Assembly: GCF_949987535.1 (NCBI RefSeq)
Contig: NC_080075.1
Span: forward strand, 7,486,606-7,550,605
Direction: 5' to 3'
DNA length: 64,000 bases
DNA from: Balaenoptera acutorostrata
Lineage: Eukaryota; Chordata; Mammalia; Artiodactyla; Balaenopteridae
This document shows, piece after piece, positions 12,801 to 24,415 of the stretch. The position numbers were made by a program, and so were the translations under genes. Numbering within the stretch: the stretch's first letter is position 1; each line of letters begins with the position of its first letter. A model generated the notes under the pieces. It searched no databases. It worked only from the letters and a program-made list of their open reading frames with translations, and was not told the DNA's origin.

Positions 12801-14148
12801 GCGTGCTTCCTAGCCTAATTGCTGTCGAGAGAAAAGACCCGAAGAGTTCGGTAAAACTGAAAATCAAGTAGGTGAATGTGAGTCCCAGATTAAGGATGCC
12901 TTCCAGGTTGGCAGGCTTCTTGGTTGGCTCACACACTGCTGGTTATTTTAAGTTCCAAACCAAGCAGACAATCTTCACATCCCCTTAGTGGTTGAAGCTG
13001 TGTATTTCAGGAAGCACATTATTAATGACCTTGAATTGCAACCTGCTGACAGGACTGCTTCGTGTCACCACAGCATCACAGGGCTGCGTCGTGGTATACA
13101 TTTCCCGCACCATCGCTGGCCCTGGTACAGTTTCTTACGTGTGTCGTATCACAGCTTAGAAGGTAATGTGTCCATAGTCTGCATCGGCACCAAAGGGTGG
13201 ATGGGGAGAAGGGGTTCAAACAGATGCCCTTCATTAGCTTTTCAGCTGTGCAGTGTGATGACCAGTGTCTGCCTTTGCATCATTTTATGCTCAACAAGAG
13301 ACCCTTCACTGTTGCGGGGGCAGTGACGACAAATCATTTTCCTTTTTCATTGGTCAGAGAGACAAAAGGTGGTCAGACCTGGTAGAGGCAGGTTTTAGAT
13401 AAATGTCCCAGCGCCCTGGCAGTGAAGGCGAGCAGGTTGTCTTTGGATCAGGGCTGCGATTACTCCTGCTTTTAGCCGAGTGCCTTTCATCACTGCAATT
13501 AGTTTCTTGTCTGCGAGTGTTTCAATACAGAATCAGTGGTTGTCATGCAGTCAGTGTCAGAATCTCTCAACACGGTGCTCACTTTTGTGCTTGAGTACAC
13601 TTATTGACGCGCACACAGGTGTTAAATTAGATTGGTTTCAAGGCATTGTACCAAGTCGCCAGGCACCAACTAATCCTCCTCTTGCTAAGGTTTCTGAAGT
13701 CTGGGTTACAGGAAGATGAGGAATCATCAGACAGTGTTAATCAAATAGGAATTTTAAAGATTCACTTAATTTTAAAAATTTCCATCACATTTCACCTAAG
13801 AGGGGGAAAAAAAAACAACCTTTGGTAGAAAGTAGGCATTTAGATAACACGTATACATTTTACATGACAATGCACTTGACTTTCATTTACCTCTGTCGTA
13901 TTAACATAATTTGTACATATTCAACATCTAAACTCCCTTAAGCCCCAGCTTAGAAAATCACAGGTGAAATTGTTCTTCAGGAGTTACGTTTAAATGCAAA
14001 TTAGAAAGGCAGCCTCAGAAATTCATGAGCCTTTCTGCTCCCTGGGGCCTCTCGGTGCTCTGGCTCCTGGCTCAGTAGGGCTTGTCTTTTCTGAAATGGC
14101 TCATTAAGGCCTGCATTCCAGAAGAGGAAGCTCCCCTGCCACCGAACC

Positions 14149-14161
14149 ACCCCCCCCCCCC
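14149..14161. repeat. Poly(C) run
   Basis: About thirteen consecutive C residues (G on the minus strand) just upstream of a CHR SINE. Length is likely variable and error-prone. Confidence 0.8.
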
Positions 14162-14278
14162 ACAAGCAGGCCACAGCAAAGGGCCAGCTCAAGAGCCAAA
14201 GGGCAAGGTAATTAAAACAATAGCTGCAGAGACAGACTGGGAATAGAAGACCTGTACCTGTAGCAATAGTTTTCCATT

Positions 14279-14622
14279 AAAGGTCTCATTTTTTTAAAAT
14301 TTTTTTATTTATTATTTTTTTGGCTGCGTTGGGTCTTCATTGCTGTGCACGGGCTTTCTCTAGTTGCAGCGAGCGGGGGCTACTCTTCGTTGCGGTGTGC
14401 GGGCTTCTCATTGCGGTGGCTTCTCTTGTTGCGGAGCACGGGCTCTAGGCACGCGGGCTTCAGTAGTTGCAACACACAGGCTCAGTAGTTGTGGCGCGTG
14501 GGCTTAGTTGCTCCACGGCATGTGGGATCTTCCTGGACCAGGGATCAAACCTGTGTCTTCTGCATTGGCAGGTGGATTCTTAACCACTGCGCCACCAGGG
14601 AAGTCCAAAGGTGTCATTTTTT
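14279..14622 (-). mobile_element. CHR-type tRNA-derived SINE with target duplication
   Basis: The body spans about 14296-14606. It starts with a T/A-rich tract, then 'ggctgcgttgggtcttcatt', and ends with 'actgcgccaccagggaagtc', so it is on the minus strand. Flanking repeats are 'aaaggtctcatttttt' (from 14279) and 'aaaggtgtcatttttt' (14607-14622), with one mismatch. It has fewer 'cagtagtt' units than the copy at 6.4 kb. A 'gttcgaa'-like B-box equivalent near 14545 is altered ('ggatcaaacc'). Confidence 0.93.
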
Positions 14623-15338
14623 AAAAAACTCCACCTAGATAGGGGAAAACATTGAGGATTAGAGTTAGGCAATTAGGGCTGAGACAGTGCGGTTTTGTAC
14701 ACCCACTTCCAAACAGTGAGAGTTATTTTGATGGACCCGAATGCGTGATTCTAATTCTGTGCAGCGCAGGCTCGGGGTATCAAACTTAGCAGATATGTGG
14801 GTCCATTTTAAGTGATCTTTCCCCCTCTGTGCATAAAATTGAATAAGGGAAAACCCTCTGTCCTAGGTGTTAGTCTGAATCTATGGGTAAAAATTATTCA
14901 GGAACTCTTCTGAATTGACGTAGGTCATGGGAAAGTGAGGCCAGGAGAACGACGAGCTCGTTGGCCCCCATTTTCCACCTTGCTTAAAGCAGTTTCAATA
15001 GACACAGGCCCTGAGGGCGTATGTTTCCCCCTCCTCTTATCAGATCTTAACAAACAGGTATTCTTCTGGTGGGCAGGTGGGCTGCGTGTGCGCCACGATC
15101 ATGCACGGGTCCGCAAGAGCCAAGTGCTAGCAGCGAATGCTAAGAAGAACAACCGTGTCTACAGTGAACCCTCCGTACAGAGCTGCTAAGGCTCATGGGA
15201 GTGTAAGTGTTTGGAAATTATACAAGGTCTTCAGGAAAAAAATGAAAGGGATCATGTGTTGTTTTAGGGTCCATTTCTGATCGGGTTAAGTGTGTCAAAA
15301 ATAGTGCTTTTCCACGAAATGAAATCACCAGAAAAGAG

Positions 15339-15491
15339 CTCAACCCTTTCTTTTTTTTGGTTGGGGGGGGGCTCATTGTGTGGCTTGCGGGATCTTAGTT
15401 CCCCAACCAGGGATCGAACCCGCGTCCCCTGCAGTGGGAGCATGGCATCTTAACCACTGGACCACCAGGGAAGTCCCTGGACTTAACCCTT
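15339..15491 (-). mobile_element. Short tRNA-derived SINE, CHR-1-like
   Basis: The core is about 15349-15481: T-rich start, a G run, 'cggcttgcgggatcttagtt'-like text ('tggcttgcgggatcttagtt'), then 'ggatcgaacccgcgtcccct' and 'ccaccagggaagtccc'. The shorter body and the 'atcttagttcccc' block separate it from the CHR-2 type copies. Imperfect flanking repeats are 'ctcaaccctt' (15339-15348) and 'cttaaccctt' (15482-15491). The CHR-1 name rests on remembered consensus. Confidence 0.85.
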
Positions 15492-15709
15492 AATAGGTGT
15501 GGAGGCATTGCTTTGTTATGAAGATGCCAGGCTTCACAAAGGAATGAAGAAGCAGCGCAGTATTTCTCCTGAGCAGAAGTGAAGACAGAGCTAAGGCTGA
15601 AAGGTGGCCTCCACCTCCGGGAGCTGGGGGAGGGTGGTGAGAAGGAGTTGGGAACTCGCCCTTGCCCGCTGGCCTCCACTGACTGCCTCCTTCAGGTCCC
15701 CAACCACAT

Positions 15710-15915
15710 GCACTTACTCTGCATTCTTTCCAGCCTGTTAGGAATTCTTCCTTTCACTTCTCAGGGTCTGCAGTTACCTTCATCACTTTCCGGTTCATTG
15801 CCCGCCTCCTCAATCTATTAAGGACCCTGTCTGTCTTGTTTACTGCCGTATCGCGGGCTCCTATAGCAGGGCCTCGCATCCAGAAAGGCCCCCTAACTAG
15901 TCGTTGAGTTAATGA
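15710..15915 (+). repeat. L2-like LINE 3' end (ancient)
   Basis: Blocks run 'aaggaccctgtctgtcttgt', 'ttactgccgtatcgcgggct', 'cagggcctcgcatccagaaa' and finally 'gttgagttaatgaa', the order expected of an L2 3' terminus in plus orientation. It is strongly diverged. Confidence 0.55.
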
Positions 15916-16929
15916 AAATACCATCCATCATGAAAAGAAAGTTAACCAGAATATTCCATGAAACTTGCCTGGTGTCCCCGTTTGTCTCTATCTGAGCCCC
16001 CTTCCCCCACGTGATTTCTATGAAATGATAGGAAAGGACTTGGCCTGAGGCTTCCCTGACTCCGGAATTAACCAACTATAGCAACTATGGATGTAAACCT
16101 TCTCTTGGACCTGCTCCTGCCCAGATCTTCTTGCTGAACAGATCTTATGGCCTCCCTGAGGCCTCTAGGAACTGAGGAAGGACACTTGGGTGACTGGGAA
16201 GCCAGCCCGTGTCTCCTGAGCCTGGCACACTCCTGTGGCCTTTGCACTAGACCCTCACTGGCCCCTGCTCCAGGGTTGGAGATCTGTGCTGGTTGATATC
16301 CAGTATTAGAGTTCCATGCTGTCAGTGCACAGTGGATTTATGAGAACCACTGTCCTCTGGCAGATGGTCAGCTGGCCCTAAACAGGAAGATTTCTGCGCC
16401 CCCTGGGAAAGACATTGGCTTGAAGTGGATATGACTTGTTTCACCTGCTAATGGATCTAGGATTCTTCTGTCTTTACAATGCATAGACATGTCAAATTTT
16501 TTTGGTTTTCCTGCTCATGATTTAGACACTGGAAATCATCCAAATTGTTTTTTTTTTTTCCACCATAAAGTTTTGTTAACTGGGCCTTAAGATATGTTTC
16601 CAGATCAATCATACTGAGCTGAAACCTCCAACTAATACACTGACTTTTGTTGCTCATTTTTTGGTTTGGCCCTGGGCCTGGCTCCCCAGTGTAGGGCTGG
16701 ATGATGAGTTATTATTGAAACCGAAATGGCCTTCATTTCAGTATGATTTTGTGATCATATTACCCTGCTTAGAGTTTTCAGCACAAGATGGGTCCAGCAC
16801 CACGTGCTCGGTCACCAGTGGACTCCGCAGTGTGGGTTACACAAAATAAATTTCAGACATTTTTTTTTTAAATGTATGTATATTTTCACGGAGCTTTCAG
16901 CCTCGAGGGGAGACATGGCCTTTACATTT
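15916..16929. other. Unique sequence, nothing recognised
   Basis: No gene or repeat recognised. Contains short T runs near 16546 and 16860 that look like simple slippage tracts. Confidence 0.5.
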
Positions 16930-18400
16930 AGGAGTGGTGGGTTGTGGTTTTGGATTCGTTGGAGATAATTGTGATTGGAGAGAAAAGGTTAGGTAGTGGA
17001 GGGATTGAAAGTCAGCTGGAAGAGTTTGGATATTTTCCTGAGCGGCATGGGGACCATTATCAGTATAGGAAATGGGAAGAAATATTGTGGGAGTTAAACC
17101 GTAGGGAGGTTATTGTGGGGGCATCAGAATGGAGGGAGGGGGAGAAAGGGGGAGTGTTAATTAGGAAACTGTTGCAGGAAGCAAGTGCTAGAGGATGCAG
17201 GTCTGGGCTGAGAGGGTGAGAAGGAGGGACATGGATGGGAAGAATGAAGCTGCGAGATGCCTCGAAGGGGAGCTGCAGGACCTAGAGATGCACCTGGAGA
17301 TGCGGTGAAGGGAGGACCCAGGAGAGAAGGTGTTGATCCTGTGACTTAACAACAGAAAGGGCTGCTTAGAGCGGTGGGGGAGGTAGGAGAATTGATAGGA
17401 CGCTACTTTAGGGATTTATAGCATCCTGTCGGTGTAAAAACCATTGGACCATTGCAACAACCCCGGGACCAGGCAGGAAAGATATTTTGTCTCTCCCGTT
17501 GTCGATGTAGATGTTCAGAAAGCTTAGACCATGCGAGGCACATGGGTAATAAAAGTGGAGATGCTGGCATGGAGACTGAGTTCTCTGGGACCTGGTCCAG
17601 AATGTGATAAATTCTCATCTGAAGATGTTGAATTTGAGTTCATGGCAGAAAATCCAACTGGAATTCTGAGAAAGCATTTGGAGATGTCAGGTTGGTGCTT
17701 GAGACAGAAGTCTGAGAAATGATAATTCAATCGATGAAACAGTAATTGAGTCTCTCGGGGAAGGAGATTTAGAGAAAGAAGAGTTGAAGGCTCAGAAGTC
17801 AGCCTTGGGAACCTTGAATCGTTCGGGCGCAGCCGACGACCCTGAAGGGAATAGCTGGAGGAGCCCGAGAAGAAGCATGTGGAGTGTCTTGGAGGTGGAG
17901 GAAGGGTAGCGTGTCAGGAGGGTGAGGGGAGGGACAGGGGTCACCCGTGTAGATGCCTTGAGAGGCTAGGAAGAGGGCTCATTTCCGTGGCAGAAGAAGG
18001 CCCTTGTTGACTTTTGTGAGAGTAGTAAACATAGGAAGATAGTTTGGTAAGAAGCTAAGCCAGGTGGTGAAAGGTTTCAAAGTGAGTGGATGGGCGATGA
18101 TGAAATAGAGATTTTGATTCTAAGCCAGGTTTAGTTATGAAGAATGGCGAGGGGGGGGTGGTTTCTAGAAAAGCAACAGGATCAGTCAGTGGGTTTTCAG
18201 GCTGTAGAAGACTGCTGTTGGAAGGGGAGAGGAGGAAGTGTTGGCGGAGGAGAGAGTCAAGGTGACGGACAGGAGACAAGGAGGGATGCTCTCTGGGTCA
18301 CAGGTGGAGGGTTACTTGAGAGAAGGTGGAAACCCTTCTTCCTTCAGGACTGCGAGAAGGTGACTGCAGAGGATTGTCAGTTAAGAGTAAATGCCCCAGA
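16930..18400. other. Purine-rich segment, possible ancient interspersed repeat
   Basis: G/A-rich text on the plus strand, with phrases such as 'ggagatgctggcatggagac', 'gagatgtcaggttggtgctt' and 'gaggagcccgagaagaagca'. It recalls an old, widely dispersed mammalian repeat that I cannot name with confidence. Frames across it (17531-17722, 18144-18509) are shadows of purine-rich composition and show no known domain. It could also be plain unique sequence. Confidence 0.35.
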
Positions 18401-19999
18401 GAAAAACTATGGACACATCTTTTCATGTCTGCGCCTTTGCCACTTTTTTCCTTTTCAGCCTTTATTGAAAATGTCTTTACCTCTCATAGAGAAGAGGCAC
18501 CATTTATAGGCTATTAGGTAGTAATGTGTTTCTTCTCGGTCCAAAGGGCAGTACAAAAACTGAGAGCGAGGTAGACAGTACCTGTGAATGTTCTGTATTT
18601 CTTGGGAGGAAAATGTTATATAAATGTATAGTGCTATTGTGATAATTCTGTATAAAATTTCAAAGGTCCCGATTATAAAAGATGACAACAAATAGATATT
18701 CAGGCTTAAAAATACTAACATTATTTTATTTGGTAGGGATTTATTAATTTGTAAACATGGATCTAGGTGACCTGGTAGAAATGGTACGGATTTTTCAGGT
18801 TTAGAGTTTAAGCTGGACCCTCCCCCATAAAAGGTGGAGGTGTCCAAACGTGGATCTTTCCACCAAGTAGTATATTTCGTTCAAGGTGGACTGAGGTAAC
18901 TAGTCACCAAAAGAGAAAATGGATGTCAGTACCACGTGTGAGCGTGTTGAAGGGAGTGGAGTGACCCCGTGGCCTGACCTCCCTGGGGAGTCTGGAGGGG
19001 AGATGCCACCTGCACGCCTGAGGAGCCCATCTTCTCACCTTTGTACCTGAGGAGTGCCAGCTCCTGACCTCCGTACCCCGGCAAAGGGGAGAGCAGAAAT
19101 CAGAAAGCTGCCACCGCACTTCCTTCCTTCTGTGGGCCTCAGGAAGACAGCAAGTTTACTCCGTCTGACTCCAGACCCTGTGTCACCTCCCTTTTGCTTC
19201 ATTTTTACCTCATCTCACGTATGACCCTACGTCTATGCGTCTCTTCTTTTGCAATAGCGCAGTGCTAAATTCTGGTACATAATTAAGAGGATATTGCGTC
19301 AGCTGCCTTAGGAGTGGGCAATAAAGAGGTAAAAGGGAAGTAAAGTTGAAAAAGGAAGGGTAATGGGAAATAGTACAAACTCTCCAGCCTACCAGAAGCT
19401 AGCGGGGCTCCCCATGGGTATTTATGACAAACCAAACCTCCTCTAGGCCTCTTGTCTCTCACTGCTCACTCCACGTTTTACCCATCACTCAGATACGTTG
19501 AGGGCATTCCCACTCCTTGTTTCTCGATGTCACCGCATGCTAAATCATGCCAGGCCCATGGAAGCCATCGCATCTCCAAGTTGTACCAAAGCAGAAATGT
19601 CAACTAAATTATCTTTAATGAAATCATTTACTTTTTTTAATCATAGAGTCAACCAAAGGGGGAAAAAAAAAGATTCACTTTAATTGCAGGCACTTGGAAT
19701 GCCCAGCCTGGGGTTAAATATCCTTTCATCTTGCATGATTGTGAGAGACAGAGCAGGCATTCTTAATTCCGTAAATGCTTATGGTTTGGGGATAATTAAA
19801 TTGGGTTAGAAAAGCAAAATGAAGGAAATCCGTGGTTGAAAGGAAAATGGAATCTCCATCAGTTAAGGGAAAAAGGAGGTTTTAAAAACGGATGGAAATG
19901 AAGTTGATTGCTTGCCAAGTTTCACGCGCAAGACACTGAAACTTAGGAGGGAAGAAGAAATCGTGATCAAACCAAGGTTATGTAGGCACAAAGGAAGGA
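18401..19999. other. Unique sequence, nothing recognised
   Basis: Mixed-composition sequence with no clear repeat. The 130-codon minus frame at 18455-18847 has no recognisable family features and is leucine/isoleucine-rich because of AT-rich DNA. Confidence 0.5.
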
Positions 20000-20870
20000 A
20001 GACTTAGTTCTTACTGGGGGGATCAGGATGGGGGCTTCTCAGCTGAGTGGGCCTTGAGAAGATGATGAGGGCAAGGACATGTGAAGTTAAGGGAATGCGA
20101 GGGAAATTCACAGATGCAAAGTGCAGGCACATAGTGTTGTGTCCAGGGAACACGGAATGATCTACTGTGTTTTGGACTTCATTCCTTAGAAAATGGTGAG
20201 ATACTGAAGCAGCATTGAATGTATCAAGCTCTGTTATAAGGGATAGAGTCCTGCGTCTGTGTGAGGGACAGATTGTATAATCAAATACAGAAGTCAACGG
20301 GACCAGCTAGAAAAGGATTGCAATAGTCCAGGCGCACACCGGTGATGGCTTGAACTAGGCAGTGTCATCGAATGGAATGCAGAGGAATAATCCAGAGAGA
20401 TCCAGTTTGCCGATTTCTGCATTGTAGACACTCCCACCAAAGTTGATTTGGGCCTACCAGGATGGTGTCACTCACTATGTGGAGTTGAGAAGAGGGGTAC
20501 CAATCAGAGCACGAGCCGGTTGGAGCCGGCTTCAGCACACTGCTGTGTCCAGTAGGTTGTGGAGAAGGATACTAGGTCTGGTTTGGAATGGTTCAAACGT
20601 CACGCATCAGCGGGCCATCCATGTGGAAAGAGTCTCGCAGGCATTGGAAACTTATAGCTGGCACTCAGGAGAAAGGGCAGGGGAGGGATGGAGATTGAAG
20701 TCAACAGCATCACAGGGGGAGGAAGGGAGGATTCATGGAAGCGGACTTAGAACTGAACCCAGGGGACACCTGTGTATAAGGGGTGAAATGTGGAAAAAAA
20801 TAAACGGAAGTGAAGGACTGGGAAAGAGAAAGTAGGGGTGGGGGCGGAGGGGGGGAGAATCAGGAGACGA
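20000..20870. other. Purine-rich segment, possible second part of the same ancient repeat
   Basis: Contains 'aggattgcaatagtccaggc' followed by 'gatggcttgaactaggcagt', a word order I associate with the same old dispersed repeat suspected at 16.9-18.4 kb. The 130-codon frame at 20443-20835 is most simply explained by low stop density in G-rich text. Confidence 0.35.
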
Positions 20871-20939
20871 CAGCATAGCGGCATCCAAGACAGCAAAGGG
20901 TCCAAGCAGCAGAATGATGTCATCAGGAGGGTAGGATGT

Positions 20940-21260
20940 TTTGACTCCAATTTATGAACATAACATTTTAATCAGAATCAGCCCAGCATGAATTAATTTT
21001 CATGAAGTTCCTGAGGGAACATCATTAAGCCAATTTAATTCCTTCCCATAATCAATTTTCCATAGAGCGCTGTTAATCTGTTTCCAATTTTTCTCATTTT
21101 CATATTTATCTTAATGAAATTATTTAAATCAGGATCAGTGATTTTCCTCATAAATAACATTATAAAGATTTATCAATAACTTGAAAAAATCTTGATTGAA
21201 TTGAATTTTACTGATGATATCCTTTGTTGCTTATTTTCTTCTGAGGCCATGATTTCTGAG
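20940..21260. other. AT-rich block, candidate conserved noncoding element
   Basis: Smooth AT-rich text with repeated homeodomain-like cores ('tgaattaatttt', 'ccaatttaatt', 'ataatcaatttt') and no repeat signature or open frame. Such blocks often prove to be deeply conserved enhancers. This is composition-based inference only. Confidence 0.3.
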
Positions 21261-21779
21261 TCCAGTTTCCCTGGATCTGTTTTTTTTTTTTTTTTCATTA
21301 ATAACAGATGATCTGTTAAGCAGTATTTCATCAGTATAAATTTTAGTCTCTGGCCATTATAGCCGTGTATGTTTTACTTTGTCTTTAAATACAAACCCAG
21401 TAAGCCCATCTAAAAAAGCTGCTTTCTCTTACCAGTTCACCTGGGCCCAGGGCCTTAGGAGACCAGGTGGAAACCCAATGGAGAAAGATGAAGTGGTTTC
21501 GAAAGGTCTTTGTCTAGTCTTCCACATCATAAACGCAATAGAGGTAATTAATAAAAGTCTTAAAGTCTGATATTGGCAGATAGTAATTTCATTGCCTCTA
21601 GTATTATAACAGTCGTAAAACCTTAAATCATAGTGCTTTAAAATAATCAAAAACACCAAAGTATTTCACTTGCTAGTCAAAACAATGATAAAAATCTCAC
21701 GTATATTTCTGTTTGCCATGTGACAAGTGTGTTAATATAGTCAAAGGACAAAGCACCGTATCGAATTTGGTTTTGTTGG

Positions 21780-22030
21780 CAGAAGGGTGACTAGTAGGTC
21801 CAAGAAGATCAGACTGGACCCCAGGACAAACAGAGGGAATGGCCATGGCTGTGAAAGTCAGCCCAGCGTCTAAGAGGCTGTTCGCGGTTGGTGCCATTTC
21901 AGTGGTGAAGTTGCCACCACTGCGTCTGGCAACGCCATGGGCTGCGTCTTGGGCGCAGAAAGCTGATTGCGCCACCGGACACTTAAGCCCGCACTCACGT
22001 AAAGTAAACGAACAAGACGTGGGCAACTAG
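21780..22030. other. Small CpG-rich block of unknown origin
   Basis: Thirteen CpG dinucleotides fall in roughly 180 bp (21841-22020), well above the surrounding AT-rich DNA. Open frames cross it on both strands: 63 codons plus (21839-22030) and 109 codons minus (21697-22026). Neither protein resembles a family I know. It could be a fragment of a retrocopy of a CpG-rich transcript, a relic of a repeat, or a small unmethylated regulatory site. No poly(A) or target duplication was found. Confidence 0.4.
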
Positions 22031-22677
22031 AATGTCAGTTTAGTCACTAAAGTGGGAAAAGGACTACAGATTTGGGAAGGAATACAGGATTGAGATCTGG
22101 CTGGCTTAGAAGAAAGAAAGCAAAAGGTAGACATGTGTGTGCAACAATAACTTCCAGCTAGTTGTCATCAAATACAGGTTTACTGTGGATCTCTAAATAT
22201 TGTGATTTATCTGCCATGCACCCTAGGAAGGAGAATAGGACTGGAATATTTGAAGTCCAATAAGTACAATTCTGGGCTTCCATCCCAATGGTGTGAATGC
22301 CTTACTGACAAGGATATTAGTGATAGATTTGACCAAGGCTGCTTCTTCCCTGGAAAGGGCTGGGATGGTCACTTCAACCACGCTCCTGAGCCATATGGCA
22401 TTTCTTTAGGTAGATAGCTTCAGTCAGATTCTAGTCTAGTCTTGTAGGTCTAGCATTCCTAGTAATTTTTTGAAAATGTATTTTTCTGTTTCATCTTGCA
22501 TTCACTTTGTGTCATTAATAGAAGTTGAAGTCTCAAAGGACAATCTCCAACCCTAGTTTTGGAGGAATCTAACCCCTAAGAACCAACAACCATGGCACTC
22601 AGTCTTCCGTAATATGGGATCACTTAGAGATGAATGATTGAGTTGAATTACATTCAGCACCCACAGAAGTTTTAATT
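22031..22677. other. Unique sequence, nothing recognised
   Basis: No gene or repeat is recognised. The 71-codon frame at 22202-22417 has no family resemblance. Confidence 0.45.
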
Positions 22678-24080
22678 ACACATTTTATTTTGAGATCATT
22701 GTAGATTCACATGCAGTTTTCAGAAATAATACAGAAAGACCCCATGTACCCTTTACCTATTGCCTCCAGGTGGTAACATCTTGCAACACTGGTAAAATAT
22801 CACAGGCAGGATATTGACATTGGCACAGTCAAGATCAGAGGAATTCCATCCACCACAAAGATCCTTCATGTTGGTCTTGCATCCCAGAAATAAAGCCCAC
22901 TTGGTCATGGTGCTTAATGCTTTTAATACACTGCTAGATTTGATTTGCTGAAATTTTATTGAGGTTTTGTTTTGTATCTAATACTTGAGATCTTTCCTCT
23001 TTTCTAATGCAGGCATTTTAGTACTATAAATTTCCCTCTCAGCACTGCCTTAGCTGCATGCCCTGTCTCTTGATATGTTATATTTTCATATACATTCAGT
23101 TCTGTGGATTTGTTATTTCCTTTAAGATTTCTTCTTTGACCCATGAATTATTGAGAACTATGTTGTGTAATTTCCAAGGGTTTGGAGATTATCCTCTTGT
23201 CTTTTTGTTACTGATTTCTAGTATGATTTCATTATGGTCTGTGTATGTTTTCAATTCTCTTAAATTGGTTGAGGTTTGTTTTATGGCACAGGAAATGCTC
23301 TACCTTGATGAATATTCCATGGGCATGAAAAAAAGTGAGTTCTGCTGTCACTGAGTGGAGTTTTCTATATATGTCAATGAGATCTGTGTTGTTCATTTCT
23401 TCCAAATTCTTCTTGATGTTCTGTTTAGTAATTCTAACTATTGCTGGACGTGGGGTGTTTAAATTCTCAGCTGCAGTTGTGTTTTCATCTGTTTCTCCTT
23501 TTAGCTCAATCAGTTTTTGTTTCATGCATTTTGAGGTTGTTTGTTGCATATACTTTCCGGATTGTTATGCCTTCCCAGTGGAGTGTTTGTTTTATAGTTA
23601 TATAACGTTTCTCTTTGTTTCTGGTTTTTTATCCTTTGTCTTATGTCTGCCTTATCTGATGTTTAATATAGCCACTTCTGCCCTTTTTTTTTTTGATTGA
23701 TGTTTGTATGGTATATCTTTTTCCATCCTCTTATTTCAGTTTACCTATGGTGTTGTATATGAAGTTTTTTGTAGAGAGCATATTGTTAGCTCATGTTACT
23801 TTATCCACTCTGACAATCTCTTTTAATTGGTTTATTTAGACTATTTACATTTAAGTAATTATTGACACATTTGGGCTTAAGTCTTCCGTTTTATTATTTG
23901 CTTTCTGATTTGTTTTCGCTGTTTCTCTGTTTCTCTTATCTTTTCTGTGGGTTATGTGAAGAATTTTTAAAGTATTCTCTCTTGATTTATTTATAATTTT
24001 TTTGGAGTATACCTCTTTGTATAGTTTTCTTTGTGATAGCTCTAGGTATTACAATACACATACAAAACTTATAGTCTACC
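22678..24080 (-). mobile_element. Old L1 (L1M type): 3' UTR-like and ORF2 part, minus strand
   Basis: From left to right: a 3' UTR-like block ('tagattcacatgcagttttc', about 22678-22870), a short RT-region block ('agcccacttggtcatggtgc'), then antisense ORF2 text from about 22960 to 23900 ('tgcatgccctgtctcttgat', 'ttcttctttgacccatgaat', 'atctttttccatcctcttat'). On the minus strand, 23232-23549 encodes a piece resembling the L1 endonuclease C-terminal part, with 'TDLIDIYRKLHS' and 'FFHAHGIF'. The spacing is shorter than in a full L1, so internal deletion is likely. Frames on the plus strand (23058-23354, 23335-23700) are antisense shadows. Confidence 0.75.
23232..23549 (-). pseudogene. L1 ORF2 endonuclease-region remnant
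   Basis: The 105-codon minus frame carries 'NLNTPRPAIVRI', 'LEEMNNTDLIDIYRKLHS' and 'HKTNLNQFKRIE'. These match the order of the C-terminal half of the L1 ORF2 apurinic-type endonuclease domain, where intact elements read 'DLxDIYRxxHP' and 'HKTSLNKFKKIE'. Residue changes and flanking stops show it is a dead fragment. Only the retroelement origin is claimed. Confidence 0.75.
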
Positions 24081-24179
24081 AGTGTCAATAAACTACCGGC
24101 ATCAGTGGTACACCATTTTGATGGAAATGTAGAAACCATGCTACATTTGGGTATCTTTGGCCTTCCTGCTCTTTAAATA

Positions 24180-24257
24180 TTGGGTTGGCCAAAAAGGTCT
24201 TTTGGGTTTTTCTGTAATATCTTACGGAAAAACCTGAACGAACTTTTTGGCCAACCC
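24180..24257. mobile_element. Mariner-type MITE (hairpin) with TA target
   Basis: The left arm begins 'ttgggttggccaaaaagg' and the right arm ends 'gaactttttggccaaccc', forming a near-perfect inverted repeat with about six mismatches over 37 positions. TA dinucleotides flank it (24178-24179 and 24258-24259), the target duplication expected of Tc1/mariner elements. Similar 80-bp hairpins are common in artiodactyl and whale genomes. It carries no transposase. It is inserted in the old L1 region, so it is younger than that L1. Confidence 0.9.
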
Positions 24258-24415
24258 TAAATATAGTTTTAGGTATTTCCTCTATATGTGTCTCACACCA
24301 TGACAGATGGTGTAATAATTTTTGCTTCAACCATTAATTTTGCCCATTCTGATGTTCTTTTTTTTCTGAAGTTCCGAACTTTCTTCTTTTGTTTCCTTCT
24401 CTGTTTAGAGAACTT

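Larger units (their letters stand above)
7596..14278. other. Unique sequence, no gene seen
   Basis: About 6.7 kb with no recognisable transposon of recent age and no supportable exon. Frames such as 7916-8161 (-), 9014-9274 (+), 10029-10322 (-) and 12988-13326 (+) have no recognisable domains, and opposite-strand frames overlap them, as expected by chance. Within it, 9800-9875 is A-rich (see findings), and 14149-14161 is a run of about thirteen C. Confidence 0.5.

Noticed and set aside
18455..18847. 130-codon minus frame
   Set aside because: Leucine/isoleucine-rich output of AT-rich DNA, no family resemblance, no splice or promoter support.
20443..20835. 130-codon plus frame
   Set aside because: Lies in G-rich sequence with few stop codons; the translation has no domain, and the text looks like old repeat or plain purine-rich DNA.
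23335..23700. 121-codon plus frame resembling a membrane protein
   Set aside because: Antisense of the L1 endonuclease region; hydrophobicity arises from T-rich text.
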